Positions 1-9,926 of a DNA stretch of 64,000 nt are shown here, piece after piece. Source of the stretch: Blepharisma stoltei (Eukaryota > Ciliophora > Heterotrichea > Heterotrichida > Blepharismidae); NCBI GenBank assembly GCA_914767885.1, contig CAJZBQ010000040.1, positions 372,001 to 436,000 on the forward strand, given 5' to 3'. The position numbers were made by a program, and so were the translations under genes. Numbering within the stretch: position 1 is the first letter of the stretch; the number at the start of each line of letters is the position of its first letter. The notes under the pieces were generated by a model that searched no databases, was not told the origin of the DNA, and saw only the letters and a program-made list of their open reading frames with translations.

Positions 1-89
1 GGTTTTCAATTAATAGCATCTTCGATTATTTGGCTCTCAGATCTTATGGTGCTTTCAGCAGGCTCTTTTTGCTCCTCTTGGTTTTCCAT
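1..89 (-). CDS. N-terminal fragment of an unidentified gene (runs off the left edge)
   Basis: On the minus strand an ATG at 89-87 opens a frame that stays open to the window edge, 29 codons, if TGA is read as Trp (one TGA near the edge). The visible start reads MENQEEQKEPAESTIRSE, acidic and hydrophilic with no signal peptide. The DNA just upstream (90-400) turns strongly AT-rich, as upstream of other genes here. The piece is too short to name a family. It could be chance, but its base composition is more coding-like than its surroundings. Confidence 0.4.
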
Positions 90-641
90 TTCATATTTCC
101 AGAAAAATCAGTAAATCAGGAGATTTTAATTCGAAATTACTTTAAAAAAAGTAAATGCAATTAATTGGGCCGAATTACGAATTTATATGTGGCAAAGCAG
201 CAACTAATTATAATTAAAATTTTTAGCGAGCATTATCTTCCAATATAAACATTAAATTTATAAATCTGATGCCAGTCTCAATTGAAACTAATGATTCATA
301 TTTCAATTATATATAAACTTGTTTAAGCAGCGAACTATTTAAAATTAATTTAAATTAGCATATTGATCGTATTTTAAACTCTGAGAAAATTAATTATCAT
401 AAAAGTAACAATTTACCAATAACTTATATTTATTAGACAAAGCTAATTTTAATGTTTCAATTTAATTATAAAATTCTAAAGGAAGCAAGATTTATGATTG
501 CAGCTCCTGTAATTTAAGGAAAAAAGTGGAGTTCTACTAAATGAAATGCTGTTAACAAATAAATTTGTTCTTTAAGCATTTATCAAAAGGTAAACTTTTA
601 TCAAATGCTCATCTATATCTAATAAGTCATAAAGAAAGATA
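90..641. other. AT-rich non-coding stretch
   Basis: Very AT-rich DNA between the left-edge gene and a degenerate MITE. I see no long open frame with TAA/TAG as stops, no RNA gene and no clear repeat. Confidence 0.5.
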
Positions 642-975
642 TACTTTTCGCCCTAAAAGCGAACAAGTTTTTTGCTTACTTACAGAGAGGGATTAATTCT
701 TTTATTCAAAAAAAATTATAAATAAATTAAATAGTAAAATTTATGTTTAGAAAATTAAAGAATCCCAATTCGCTAAAATTCAAGGCAAATATCATTTAAT
801 TTGTTTTAAAATGCAACTTTTTTTAAAATTGAACAGAATCAGTTATAATAATTATTACTTATATATCAAAAATTTTTAATAAAAATTTTTTTTTGGCGCT
901 CACAGAGGGTGGATTTTTTGGGCAAAAAATAGGGACCTTTTCCCAATAATTTTGTTCGTTCGCAGAGGGGGAGTT
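642..975. mobile_element. Degenerate MITE copy, Ser/Leu-unrelated family A (CTCCC...GTGAGTG ends)
   Basis: The right end reads GTTCGTTCGCAGAGGGGGAG before a TA, and an internal GCTCACAGAGGGTGG block with the following AAAAAATAGGGA matches the right arm of the intact copies at 19789 and 60164. The left end is eroded (GCGAACAAG...CTTACTTACAGAGAG near 660-695). The AT-rich middle is shared with the other copies. It lies outside any gene. The name family A is only a label used in this annotation. Confidence 0.65.
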
Positions 976-1417
976 ACTTAATTTTCGATCGAAGTTTAAG
1001 TAGTCTTGGAGTGCACAGTATCGCACTTGACATTTTCCGATCATGATCAAAGCAACTTCACCATTTTAAAAAATCCAACAATAAAAAGCCACAAATAAAA
1101 CCTCTCATTTAATTCCTTTGATTATTGGCTTTTTTCCCTTTCTATATATTTTTACCTATGCCAAGGCAGACATTAGCTTTTAGAAATGTATTTATTTCAT
1201 CTTCACTACAAAACAATACAAATTTTTTAATGTAATTTATTATATAAATTTATTATCATAATTCCAGATTTTTTAAATAATACTCAATTCCTAATTTTCA
1301 CATTCAAAACATCTATTTTCCCCAAAAATTCATAATTATTAGCTGCTTTTTTATTTTAAAAATTCATTTTTATATAACCTTAATCTTAATTTATTGGCAT
1401 ATACTTAATAAAATTAA
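976..1417. other. AT-rich upstream region of the centrin gene
   Basis: AT-rich spacer that should hold the 5' flank of centrin. A TATATAACC-like stretch lies at about 1372-1380. No other feature is seen. Confidence 0.4.
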
Positions 1418-1927
1418 ATGGCAGGAAGAGCAGCACCAAGTTCAAAGGCTTTCAATCCTAAACAATACGAGCGTCCAGGCCTCACTGAAGATGAAATCGA
1501 AGAAATAAAAGAAGCCTTCGACTTATTCGACACTGATGGATCTGGGACCATCGACCCTAGAGAATTAACCTCTGCCATGCAATCCCTTGGCTTCGAAGCC
1601 AAGAACCAAACCATTTACCAAATGGTCAGTGATTTAGACAAAGACGGCTCAGGAGCTATTGACTTCGACGAGTTTCTTGACATGATGACTGCAAGAATGA
1701 GCGATAAGGACACCAGAGAAGATATCCAAAAGGTCTTCAGACTTTTCGATGACGATAAAACTGGAACCATCAGCATAAAAAACCTTAGAAGAGTCGCCAA
1801 AGAACTTGGAGAAACAATGACTGATGAAGAGCTGCTTGAAATGATTGAGAGAGCTGATAGTGATGGAGATGGACAAGTCTCTTTTGAAGACTTCTACAAC
1901 ATCATGACCAAGAAAGCTTTCCCTTAA
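1418..1927 (+). CDS. CETN: Centrin (EF-hand calcium-binding protein)
   Basis: 169 codons, ATG to TAA, no intron. There are four EF-hand loops: [39 protein letters not shown] and [13 protein letters not shown]. Loops 1, 2 and 4 keep the acidic Ca2+-coordinating residues. Loop 3 has Lys at a ligand position and is probably weakened, as in many centrins. The N-terminal tail is short and basic and the C-terminus ends KKAFP, near the KKTxLY/F end of centrins. Length and spacing fit centrin rather than calmodulin, which lacks the N-terminal tail. In ciliates centrins act at basal bodies and in contractile myoneme fibres; heterotrichs use such fibres for cell contraction. The gene is GC-richer than its flanks. 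Confidence 0.95.
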   Translation: MAGRAAPSSKAFNPKQYERPGLTEDEIEEIKEAFDLFDTDGSGTIDPRELTSAMQSLGFEAKNQTIYQMVSDLDKDGSGAIDFDEFLDMMTARMSDKDTREDIQKVFRLFDDDKTGTISIKNLRRVAKELGETMTDEELLEMIERADSDGDGQVSFEDFYNIMTKKAFP

Positions 1928-2261
1928 TTTAAACATTGAGTACTAAGTTAAATTGGAGCTGAATAATTAATAGGTAAGAAACGAATTAATATAATGCTTG
2001 CCTCTGGGCGTTATGAACTTAATTCTAGATAATAAGTAAACAAAGCAAAGAGCAAACCAATTTTTCCTGGTTGTAGGCAGCGTTCAAGATTAAAAGTAAT
2101 TAATGTGAGGAGTGTTTGTAATAATTTGTTCGACGTGGCGAATTTATAGTAAAATTAATGCTAAAATGGAAAAAAATCAATACTTACCCATATCTTAAAC
2201 TGAATTATTACACTAATTCAGCTTTACGAGAAAGTATCGCTACTAATTTATTAATTTATTC
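1928..2261. other. Intergenic DNA and eroded left part of a MITE
   Basis: AT-rich spacer downstream of centrin. The part after about 2124 may be the diverged left arm of the family B element that follows, but it no longer matches the better copy at 41473-41997. Confidence 0.35.
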
Positions 2262-2382
2262 AGCTTGGGAAGATGTACCTAATGAAGTTGTTTTCAAAGA
2301 CTTTGAGACGACAGAAAGCTGCGGAATCAACCATCCGAAGTGATTTAGTCATCAATCAGGGCTTAAAAACTCAATAATCTAA
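2262..2382 (+). pseudogene. Conserved peptide relic inside MITE family B, possibly a transposase tail
   Basis: With TGA as Trp this block reads AWEDVPNEVVFKDFETTES, continues through NHPKWFSHQ, and ends KNSII before TAA. The family B copy at 41745-41871 (minus) gives AWGDAPNEVAIRSFETTGS and the same KNSII-stop ending. Conservation of frame and stop between two copies suggests descent from a protein-coding parent. The A-W-x-D-x-x-x-E-x-x-x-x-S-F pattern resembles the tail that follows the DDE domain in pogo/Tigger-type transposases. That assignment is from memory of the family and is weak. Confidence 0.4.
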
Positions 2383-2690
2383 TAAAATAGAGATTCTTTA
2401 AAATTTAAAAAAAAAATAAATTTAATTTAATAAGGAACAAATTAAAATTTATACAGTTTAAAGGGGTAACTAATAAATAAAAATATTAAAAATTGGTATT
2501 TTTATGAGATTAATTCAATTTTTGCTGTAAAAATAATTATTAAAGACTCTTAAACCCTCTTATTTAAAAGTAAAATAAAAAAATATAAATATATATTTTT
2601 TATTTTGTATATTCGCAAAAAAATTTTTTTTAACCCCCATCCTTGATCGAACGATGGCGAGCCGCTCGATCAAGGATGGGGGGGGGGAGT
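2262..2690. mobile_element. MITE family B copy (ATCCTTGATCGAACG termini), left end eroded
   Basis: Most of this stretch matches the reverse complement of 41473-41997. Shared features are a central block containing CCTAATGAAGTTG and ATCAACCATCCGAAGTG, an AT-rich linker, and a right end with ATCCTTGATCGAACGATGG followed by TCGATCAAGGATGGGG. The last ~55 bp (2635-2690) form a near-perfect hairpin. The expected terminal TA reads CA here, so this copy may have lost its excision border. It lies between centrin and the kinase gene. Confidence 0.7.
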
Positions 2691-2930
2691 CAGCAAAAAA
2701 CAAATTGCAGAAAAATTTTGTTTACGAATATTCTTTTAGATTAAATAACTTACATTTGATCTATTATGACCATTGCAGCTTAAAAGTGCTCTATCGTAAA
2801 ATTATGATATTTATGTCCCAAAAACTCTCGTTCTATTTATTTTTCTCCTTATTCATTATCTATCTAATTCATCATCACCTATGATTAAAAAGTTTTAATA
2901 TGGAAAACAAATCATAATTTTAATTCTAAC
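2691..2930. other. Short AT-rich spacer upstream of the kinase gene
   Basis: Spacer between the family B element and the kinase ATG at 2931. A chance open frame at 2654-2884 starts inside the MITE and has no family likeness. Confidence 0.4.
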
Positions 2931-4097
2931 ATGCACAGTGATTTCTAATCAGAGTATAGGCTCGTCTCTAAAAAAGGTGAAGGAACCTTCAGCGAAGTCC
3001 TCAAAGCCCAAAGTATCAAAACTGGAAAATATGTCGCAATAAAATGCATGAAAAATCATTTTACTTCCCTTGATCAAGTTAATAATTTACGCGAAATCCA
3101 AGCTTTGAGGAGACTTTCACCTCATCCTCATATAGTGAAATTGCTTGAAATTATCTAGTATCCTTTATATAGCGATGAGCCAACAGGCCGTCTTGCATTG
3201 GTTTTTGAATTAATGGAGCTTAACCTCTATGAGTGGTATTGCTCATTGAAAATTCCTCCAAATGAGCAAAAAATAAAGCGCTACATGTATCAGCTACTTC
3301 TCTCTATTGACCATTGCCACAGTAATGGGATTTTTCACAGAGATATTAAGCCAGAAAATGTGCTTTTATTTGAAGAAAGCTTAAAATTAGCTGACTTTGG
3401 GTCTTGTCGAGGGATAAACTCAACGCAGCCTTATACAGAATATATTTCGACGAGATGGTATAGACCTCCTGAATGTTTATTAACTGACGGTTATTATAAT
3501 TTCGCGATGGATATTTGGGGAGTTGGCTGCATCTTTTTTGAAGCCTTAGCGCTTTCACCACTGTTTCCAGGGAAAAATGAGCTGGACCAAGTAAAAAAGA
3601 TCCATAAGGTACTTGGAACTCCTCCACAAGAAATTTTGGATGATTTTAAATCAAAAGCTACGCATATGGATTTTAATTTCAAACAGGTGGAAGGCTCTGG
3701 AATTGAAAAACTGATTCCACATGTGTCCTCACAAGCAGTTTCGCTGATTAAAGCTATGCTTACTTATCAATGGCAAGACAGAATTACACCAAACCAAGCT
3801 TTAAAACACCCATACTTCAGTGATGTGAAGCCTGAAGGGAAAGTTATGAGATTTTTCCCAATTCCTCAAGGACTAACTGCTAGTGAAGGAGACAGCGCGG
3901 CTGGGACATCAATTTCTAAAGATCCTATGTTTCCCCCTATAGAAAAGAAAAAATCTCAAAATAATTCCAAAGTTATTGAGAAATATGGAAATAAGAAAAA
4001 ATCAATAACTTTGGACCGAAAATCACCTTTACTCGTAAAACCAACGGGATATAAATCTCCATATGGCGGGAAAAATTTTTATAAATCTTATTATTAG
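2931..4097 (+). CDS. MOK: MOK-type protein kinase (MAPK/MAK/MRK overlapping kinase, RCK family)
   Basis: Two 15-nt introns (2938-2952, 3158-3172) remove in-frame TAA and TAG codons and give one continuous kinase of 378 residues. The N-terminus reads MHKYRLVSKKGEGTFSEVLK (Gly-rich loop), then VAIKCMK (ATP-binding Lys) and LREIQALRRLSPHPHIVKLL (helix C Glu). The junction over intron 2 reads EIIYDEPTGRLALVFELME. Catalytic HRDIKPEN, then LADFG, and a TEY activation motif in QPYTEYISTRWYRPPE. TEY, the REIQALRRL block and GNELDQ-like insert mark MOK rather than CDKs. A basic Ser/Lys-rich tail follows the domain. RCK kinases act in cilium length control and intraflagellar transport in other eukaryotes. 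A role in ciliature here is inference. Confidence 0.92.
2938..2952 (+). other. 15-nt intron 1 of the MOK-type kinase
   Basis: GTGATTTCTAATCAG, flanked by ATGCACA and AGTATAGG. Removing it eliminates an in-frame TAA and joins MH-K-YRLVSKKGEG, matching the start of MOK kinases. Confidence 0.9.
3158..3172 (+). other. 15-nt intron 2 of the MOK-type kinase
   Basis: GTATCCTTTATATAG. Removing it eliminates an in-frame TAG and gives EIIYDEPTGRLALVFE, which aligns without gaps to MOK kinases. Confidence 0.92.
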
Positions 4098-4771
4098 ATG
4101 TAAACTTAACGATTTAACGATAATTTATGTTATGTATTTTAATATTCTGTGACCTTTGAATTTTGTTAATAATAATTTATCAAAAGAAATTTAGAACGAA
4201 GCATTCTCATTTATTATTCTATTTTTAAAAATAAATAATTATCTTTATTATAGCAGGTAATTTCTATCTAGGCTTTAATCTGCGAATTCATCCTTCAGCA
4301 GATAACTATTATTGTTAAATGATTCGAAAGGGATTGTCTGTTGATTATCTCCTTAACAAACTCATCGTTAAAATGGCTTCGTAAAATATAGACTTATTTC
4401 ATTAATTATCGAAAAATTGACATGAAAGCATCCTAAGTTTTTCTTAATCCATCACTATTTGCAGAAATTGATACTAAGTATTTCCATAAGCGAACTGATT
4501 TATAGGCTGATATTTTTATTCTACTAGTGATTTCATAAACCTTCTGGCAATACAAGAACTCCTTAAAAAATAGCAGCATAGAGGTCATAAATTAGTTTAA
4601 TATATTTTACTATTAATCAAGTTGACTTTAATAATAGGTTTGTCTATTCTCTACTAGAGCATTTTTCTATAAGCAAGATTTTAAGTATTGATATTTTAAT
4701 ATTAAAAATGAAATAATAAGGCTGTAGGGGTATCAGAATCCAAAATATCTTATGATAATATAAAATATTTA
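4098..4771. other. Intergenic DNA
   Basis: About 670 bp of AT-rich DNA between the kinase stop and the Not4-like start. No open frame with family likeness, no inverted repeat and no RNA gene is apparent. Confidence 0.5.
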
Positions 4772-5761
4772 ATGGAGCGAAAGCTTTCTTGCCAAATTCC
4801 TCTTCATCCAAATGCTGACACAAGCTTTTCTTCTTCTCCTTTAAGTGGTTCAAAATTGTAAGACCTACTCAGACTGCAGCGACAAAGCAAGAGAATACAA
4901 CCAAATCCCAGCGAGCTTTCAAAAATGCGCATAATTCAAAGCGATTTGGTTTACATTATTAACCTACCTCCATCAGTTGCCGATGAGACACTTCTTAAAA
5001 GTTATAGGTATTTTGGACAATATGGCAAGATCAAAAAATGTGTTGTAAATAAAGCCAACGCCTACACAAACGGCTCGTCTGGAGTTTCTTATGGTGCTTA
5101 CATTACTTTTTCTAATGAAGAGGAATCTTCACTTTGCATAAAGGCGTGTGACGAGTTTGTTATTGAAGGAAAACAACTAACAGTGACTTTTGGTACTACA
5201 AAATATTGCACTTACTTTCTAGAAGGGATAGCTTGTCCCAAACCAGAATGCTTATATCTACATAAGCTTGCGCCACAGTCCCAGATGGTTCCGAGGGATT
5301 CAATGGCACAAGTTAAAAATATTCAGCCAAAAAATATTTTATTAGAAAAATTGAAGATTGTTGTAGATCCACCTGATGAAAAGACAGCCTTACCAAGAGC
5401 AAGAGTAACAAGAGATAGATCAATGACAGAAAATTTTACGAAAAAAAATTCCTTTAGACCAAGAATTTTTTCAAGGGATTTTGAAGCTTCACATAGTAGA
5501 TTCAATTTTGTTCAAGAAAAAGAAACAGAAGAAAAGCCTTATGATCTTCTTCCTAAGTCTGTAATAGACTTAATCAAAAAAAATTCCCCTTGTAAAGAAA
5601 CAGTTGAAGTGCTATCAGATCAATATAACGAAATTCTGTCACCATCAAGCCCAGACAAGTGGGCCAATGATATATTACAAGTTGTTGATGTTAAAACTGA
5701 CTTCAGCTTGGACAGTCACGACCAACACATTTATGTCGTAGCTCCAAAAATTAAAGCCTAA
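4772..5761 (+). CDS. Not4/CNOT4-like RNA-binding protein lacking the RING domain
   Basis: The ATG at 4772 was chosen because removing the 15-nt intron 4858-4872 joins it in frame to the conserved part; the next in-frame ATG (4925) would cut the conserved approach to the RRM. The protein is 324 residues. After a short Ser-rich start comes QSDLVYIINLPP, the RRM entry typical of Not4, then a full RRM with FGQYGKIKKCVVNK, and a CCCH-type finger (CTYFLEG...CPKPECLYLH) that matches CNOT4 closely (GTTKYC, CPKPxCxYLH). Canonical Not4 begins with a C4C4 RING that gives E3 ubiquitin ligase activity; none is seen here or in the 140 bp upstream. The tail is Ser/charged and low in known motifs. It probably binds RNA, perhaps with the CCR4-NOT complex, but ubiquitin ligase activity is not expected from this gene alone. 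Confidence 0.85.
4858..4872 (+). other. 15-nt intron of the Not4-like gene
   Basis: GTAAGACCTACTCAG. It contains an in-frame TAA, and its removal extends the reading frame from ATG 4772 into the RRM-coding part. Confidence 0.85.
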
Positions 5762-6022
5762 GTATAGGCACTTAACTTAAATCATTTAAGAAAATATCTT
5801 TTAACTAAAAAATTAAGGAGAAGCTGGAAAGAATAAATAAAGAATTGTCCTAAATAACTTATAAATAAGACATTCTTTTAAGTATTAATTTGAGTTTTTA
5901 TAATAGGCTCATTAAAATTCAAATTTAAAAATAAATAGAAAATTAAATTATCTTCTTATCTTCATACGAATATAAAGTATATTAACATAATAATTAATGG
6001 ATAAATAGCCAATATATAATAA
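5762..6022. other. Intergenic spacer
   Basis: AT-rich spacer between the Not4-like gene and the cathepsin pseudogene, with no feature seen. Confidence 0.4.
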
Positions 6023-7362
6023 ATGGGCTTTAGAGGCAAACTTTCAAGTCTTCAGCTCTTTATATATTCTTTACCGGTACAGGATTGGTTTGTATTTTAG
6101 GTTTTATTGGGCTAAATATCAGCTTTTACCATGCAAAAATTGAGCAACAGCAGCTAGCTGAGTAATAGTTCCAATCCTTCATCAAGACATTCAATAAAAA
6201 TTATGAAACCAATGATGAATATCAACACCGCCTCCAAATTTTTACAGAAAATTCTTCTTTAGTCCGTCTTCACAATTCTCAAAATAACAACTGGCTCCTC
6301 GGGATTAACCAATTTTCTGATCTTACCTCAGAAGAATTTCTTCTCTTTTCGATAGACACATTGGAGTGTCGTCTAAAAATTATAAAGATATGATTTAACT
6401 GAAAGTATACCTGCTCAGGTAGATTGGAGAACTAAAGGAGCGATAACTCCAGTTAAAAACCAGTGACTTTGTTGGAGTTGCTGGGCTTTTACTGTAACTG
6501 GAGCAGTAGAAAGTGCTTGATTTTTAGCTGGGCATGATTTGGTTCCTCTAACTCCCCTCTGTGAACCAACAAAAACATTTTATCCGCTCACGTGGGGATA
6601 ATCATTTTTTTTTTAAAACTTTGTGTATATTATTTTTCCAAAAATTAAAAAAATCCTAATCCAAAATAATTTTTAAGAGAATATTAATTTAAATTATTTT
6701 TAAAATGGAAGCTGTTTAAAATTAAGAGGTTTCATTATAGTAATTATCAAAATATTCTTATAGCATTAAAAAAATTTTGCTCGCTCAAGGAGGGTAGTTT
6801 TTTAGCAAAAAATATAGAGATTTTCAATTAATATTATTCGCTCATGGAGGTGGGAATAAGTGAACAAGAGCTTGCTGACTGCTCTTGGTCATATGGAAAC
6901 ACAGGCTGCGATGGTGGAGAAAATGACTATGGCTTCCAATTTGTGGTAGACCACGGACTCACTACAGGAAAGAACTACCCATACTTAGCTAAAGACGGAG
7001 AGTGCAGCTGGGAAAAAGGTTCACAAGTTTCAGCATCCATTTCTTCATATGTAGACGTAACCCCTAATAACTCAACTGCTCTTCTTATAGCTATTAGCAA
7101 GCAGCCTGTGGCTGTTGCAGTCCAGGCTAATCAAGATGCATTCAGGTTTTATACTGGCGGGATAATTGATAAACACTGTGGAACAAACCTAACTCACGCA
7201 GTCCTCGCTATAGGCTACAATACAGCCACTCCTATTCCTTATTACATCATAAAAAATACCTTTAGCTCTTTATGGGGTGAAAAAGGATACGCTAGAATTG
7301 CTATTACAGAAGGTGAAGGCGTTTGTGGGATTCAAAAATTGCCTTCATACCCTATAGTCTAA
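6023..7362 (+). pseudogene. Cathepsin L-like protease pseudogene, interrupted by a MITE
   Basis: A diverged paralog of the intact cathepsin at 8874. It shows a hydrophobic anchor (CILGFIGLNISFYH), an I29-like prodomain (FNKNYETNDEYQHRLQIF, NQFSDLTSEEF) and a protease domain. It is broken: adjacent TAA and TAG at about 6162-6167, and frame changes around 6345-6400 and near the start. The active-site region reads KNQ-W-LCWSCWAF, so the catalytic Cys remains but flanking Gly residues are lost. The His (LTHAVLAIGYN) and Asn (IIKNTF) positions are recognisable, but the SW after Asn is changed. A 308-bp MITE splits it at PL|SEQELADC. The last 170 codons are still open, so decay looks recent. It lies 1.5 kb from the intact copy, a likely tandem duplicate. 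Confidence 0.85.
6549..6856. mobile_element. MITE family A copy (IES) inside the cathepsin pseudogene
   Basis: 308 bp with a TA at each end (6549-6550, 6857-6858). The left end is ACTCCCCTCTGTGAAC, the right end GCTCATGGAGGTGGGAA. Removing it while keeping one TA gives VPL-SEQELADCS, which aligns exactly with [12 protein letters not shown] of the intact cathepsin. The insertion therefore duplicated a TA, and excision at TA would be precise. Confidence 0.88.
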
Positions 7363-7377
7363 TAGATATTTTTAAAT

Positions 7378-8819
7378 ATGGGAAATCGTGCTCCTATGCC
7401 TGTGCCGAATAAGAAACTCGGCGTTCCTATAGCTTCACACGTAACTTCTAACCTGACGTATCCAATAAACCAACGAGGATCCATTTTAAATGTTTTTATT
7501 ATCTTTCCAGATGCAAGCAGCTCTTCAGAGTACTCACAGCTTTTTCACATAATCACAGTGAGTCCGAGAAATATTGATATGTTCTGTCTACTTACTGGGG
7601 ATATCAGAAGCCCTAGATACACACCTGCGCATGGAACTCTTATTATCTCAGCTGTACATTGTAAAGAAAGCTTACTGGGGAATGTTATTGTGGTTGGAGA
7701 AAGTGATAGGGTATTTAAAGTGATTGATTCTTACTCTCTGAGGAGCATTTCACAGTTCAGTGCTCCTGGGGCAAGCAAAATTAGTATTATGATTTCCCCT
7801 GTGCCAGATTTATTGTATGCAGGGTTTCATGATGGCTATGTCCGGGTATGGCATCTTGCTGCCCAAGAGCCTCAGTTGGAAATTAAAGAAGAAGGCATAA
7901 TTCCAGGAGTAAGAGCACTAGCATACTCAAATAAGCATAGATTTATTTTATCAGGCCACGATAACACTTATCAAGCTGCCGATGGCAGCCAAGCAAAGCT
8001 TGATCCAAATCCGTTGAGAATTTATTATATGAATGCTTTAGCTCAAGTTTTTGAGCCAATTTTACTGGAAGGATTCACTGGGAGCTGCTTGTCTGTATCT
8101 CTTGTAGAATCAAAGAATTTTGCTATAGCATTGAGTTCACAAGAAAGCCAAGTTCATATATGGGATTATTTGACTTGCTATAAAGTCCTCAGTTTCAGTG
8201 TCCCAAGCACAGGGGTGACACCTGAACTTTCATGTAAAATCTTCAGCTTGGCTTTGTCAGATGAAAGTGACTGTTTGTTGATTGGAAAAAGTGATGGGTC
8301 AATTTTGGCTAGCACGCTTAGCTTGTCACTGGAAAGTTTGTCTGTGACTTGGGCACCACAACAAAGAATTATGCCAAAGCTTCAAGAAAGAGTAGCTGAT
8401 GGGATTGAAGTGACAGTACTAGGTTGCGATGAATAGCCCAATAAAAATAAACCCTTTTTTTGGTTAGCCATATTCACAGCTGAGTTGCCAAATTTAAATT
8501 TTGATAACCAAAAAATGCTCTTAGTGGGCTATTCTTCGTAAGTGGCATAACATTTATTGACTACATTCCTCGAATAGACGCAGTGATAGCAGGCAATGCC
8601 TCCTCAAGTGCCATGATAATTTCAAATTTCTTCGGTGACTGCTTAGGCTTAGATCTCAAAGATGAGCAGCCCAAAGCTATAAAAACAACAGACAGCACAG
8701 AAGAAAGCATTGATCTCAAGCCCGGGGCCGAATTAGAAATGTCTTCAAAAGAAAAGCTCTACGAAGAGGAACGACAAAGAATCTGGAAAGCTTTAAACGA
8801 AGAAACCAAAACTACTTAG
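7378..8819 (+). CDS. WD40-repeat protein, interrupted near its 3' end by a short IES
   Basis: The main frame runs from ATG 7378 to a TAG at 8434, which lies at the edge of a palindromic insert. Downstream, 8531-8819 is open in another frame but has no usable ATG. Removing 110 or 113 bp between TAs at 8420 or 8417 and 8530 joins the two and gives IEVTV(L)FFVSGITFIDYIP, a plausible WD40 strand. The product would be 442 or 443 residues. WD-type blades are seen at LLYAGFHDGYVRVWHL, HRFILSGHDNT, VHIWDYLTCYKVL and CLLIGKSDGSILAS. The tail is acidic and then basic (KEKLYEEERQRIWKAL). Partners are unknown. The alternative is a gene ending at 8436 and an unexplained open frame beyond. Confidence 0.7.
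8417..8529. mobile_element. Short IES with a palindromic core in the WD40 gene
   Basis: TA-bounded segment of 113 bp (110 if the left TA is 8420). Inside, GAATAGCCCA...TTTTTTGGTTA at the left is mirrored by ATAACCAAAAAA...TGGGCTATTC at the right (about 8431-8536). The length is 2 mod 3, which is what is needed to join the upstream and downstream frames. The exact borders are ambiguous by 3 bp. Confidence 0.6.
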
Positions 8820-8873
8820 CCATGTTGATAATAATTCTCTTCTATTTAGTTCTGTTGAAGAAATAAAATTAAG

Positions 8874-9926
8874 ATGGATAACCTTAATTTCAACACCTCC
8901 ACTAAGAAATCAAAAATTCTTTACTCAGCCCTCGCCATTTTCGGAGTCGTTTGTGTAGTCTGCACAGTTGCCCTTACCTCTTCCGAAACTCCTTCAGCAG
9001 GGCTCCAACAATTCCAACTTGAAGTTGAAGAATTCAACCATTACGTTAAAAAATACAACAAGGTTTATTCCACCGTAGAAGAGTATGCTAGACGCTTTAA
9101 AGTTTACAGAGACAACTTAGCTTATATCAGAATCCATAACACACAGTCGAAAAACTGGGTTTTAAAGGCAAACCAATTCGCTGATATGTCATTTGCTGAA
9201 TTCAAAAATACTTACTTAGGGACTAAGCCAAGAGGACATTTGCCTAGATACACTGATGAGGCAGATGATGTAACAATTCCTGATGCAGTCGATTGGAGAC
9301 AAGTAGGAGCAGTAACTGAGGTTAAGAACCAAGGCGGGTGTGGAAGCTGTTGGTCGTTTTCAGCTACAGGAGCTATAGAAGGTGCTTGGTTTTTAGCGAA
9401 AAATGAATTAGTGAGTTTAAGTGAACAACAACTTGTAGACTGCTCAAGGTCAAATGGAAATCAAGGATGTGATGGTGGACTTATGGACTATGCCTTTGAT
9501 TATGTCATTCAAAAAGGCGGACTTACAACAGAACAAAACTATCCTTACGATGCAAGAGATGGAACTTGCAATAAGGAAAAGGCAGCAACTGTAGCTGCGA
9601 CTATTTCAGGATATAGAGATGTCACCCCTTATGATAGCAACGCTTTAATGACAGCACTTGCCCTAGGCCCTGTTTCTGTGGCTGTGCAAGCTGACCAAGC
9701 TGCATTTCAGTTTTACTCAACAGGAGTTGTTGATAGTGGCTGTGGAACAAATTTGGACCATGGAGTTCTTGCTGTAGGCTACAATAAGACTGCTAGCATT
9801 CCTTATTACATTGTCAAAAATTCTTGGGGATCAGGATGGGGTGAAAGCGGATATATCAGACTTGGAGTTAAAGACGGAGAAGGCGTTTGTGGAATTCATA
9901 TGATGCCATCTTATCCTATAGTTTAA
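8874..9926 (+). CDS. Cathepsin L-like cysteine protease (C1A), membrane-anchored precursor
   Basis: 350 residues, no intron. A hydrophobic segment at about residues 19-34 after a charged start acts as signal or signal-anchor. The I29 prodomain follows (about 54-110) with an ERFNIN-type motif, E70 R74 Y78 N81 I85 N89. The mature enzyme starts near IPDAVDWR (about 135). Oxyanion Gln153, catalytic Cys159 in CGSCWSFSA, His296 in [10 protein letters not shown] and Asn316 in [10 protein letters not shown] are all present, as are the Cys pairs of the fold (GCDGG). It should be active in lysosomal or food-vacuole proteolysis. The ATG is preceded by an AT-rich leader. The broken paralog lies at 6023-7362. 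Confidence 0.95.
   Translation: MDNLNFNTSTKKSKILYSALAIFGVVCVVCTVALTSSETPSAGLQQFQLEVEEFNHYVKKYNKVYSTVEEYARRFKVYRDNLAYIRIHNTQSKNWVLKANQFADMSFAEFKNTYLGTKPRGHLPRYTDEADDVTIPDAVDWRQVGAVTEVKNQGGCGSCWSFSATGAIEGAWFLAKNELVSLSEQQLVDCSRSNGNQGCDGGLMDYAFDYVIQKGGLTTEQNYPYDARDGTCNKEKAATVAATISGYRDVTPYDSNALMTALALGPVSVAVQADQAAFQFYSTGVVDSGCGTNLDHGVLAVGYNKTASIPYYIVKNSWGSGWGESGYIRLGVKDGEGVCGIHMMPSYPIV

Noticed and set aside
859-1050. Minus-strand 63-codon frame
   Set aside because: Reads through MITE terminal repeats; no support.
4644-4853. Minus-strand gene upstream of the Not4-like gene
   Set aside because: Overlaps the real 5' exon of the plus-strand gene, which has a spliced, conserved continuation.
6162-6167. 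TAA TAG in the cathepsin copy as an intron
   Set aside because: No GT..AG pair of 15-17 nt spans it in frame; with nearby frameshifts it is better seen as a pseudogene.
8583-8819. Independent small gene starting at GTG 8583
   Set aside because: No ATG in a suitable place, and the frame joins the WD40 gene when the palindromic insert is removed.
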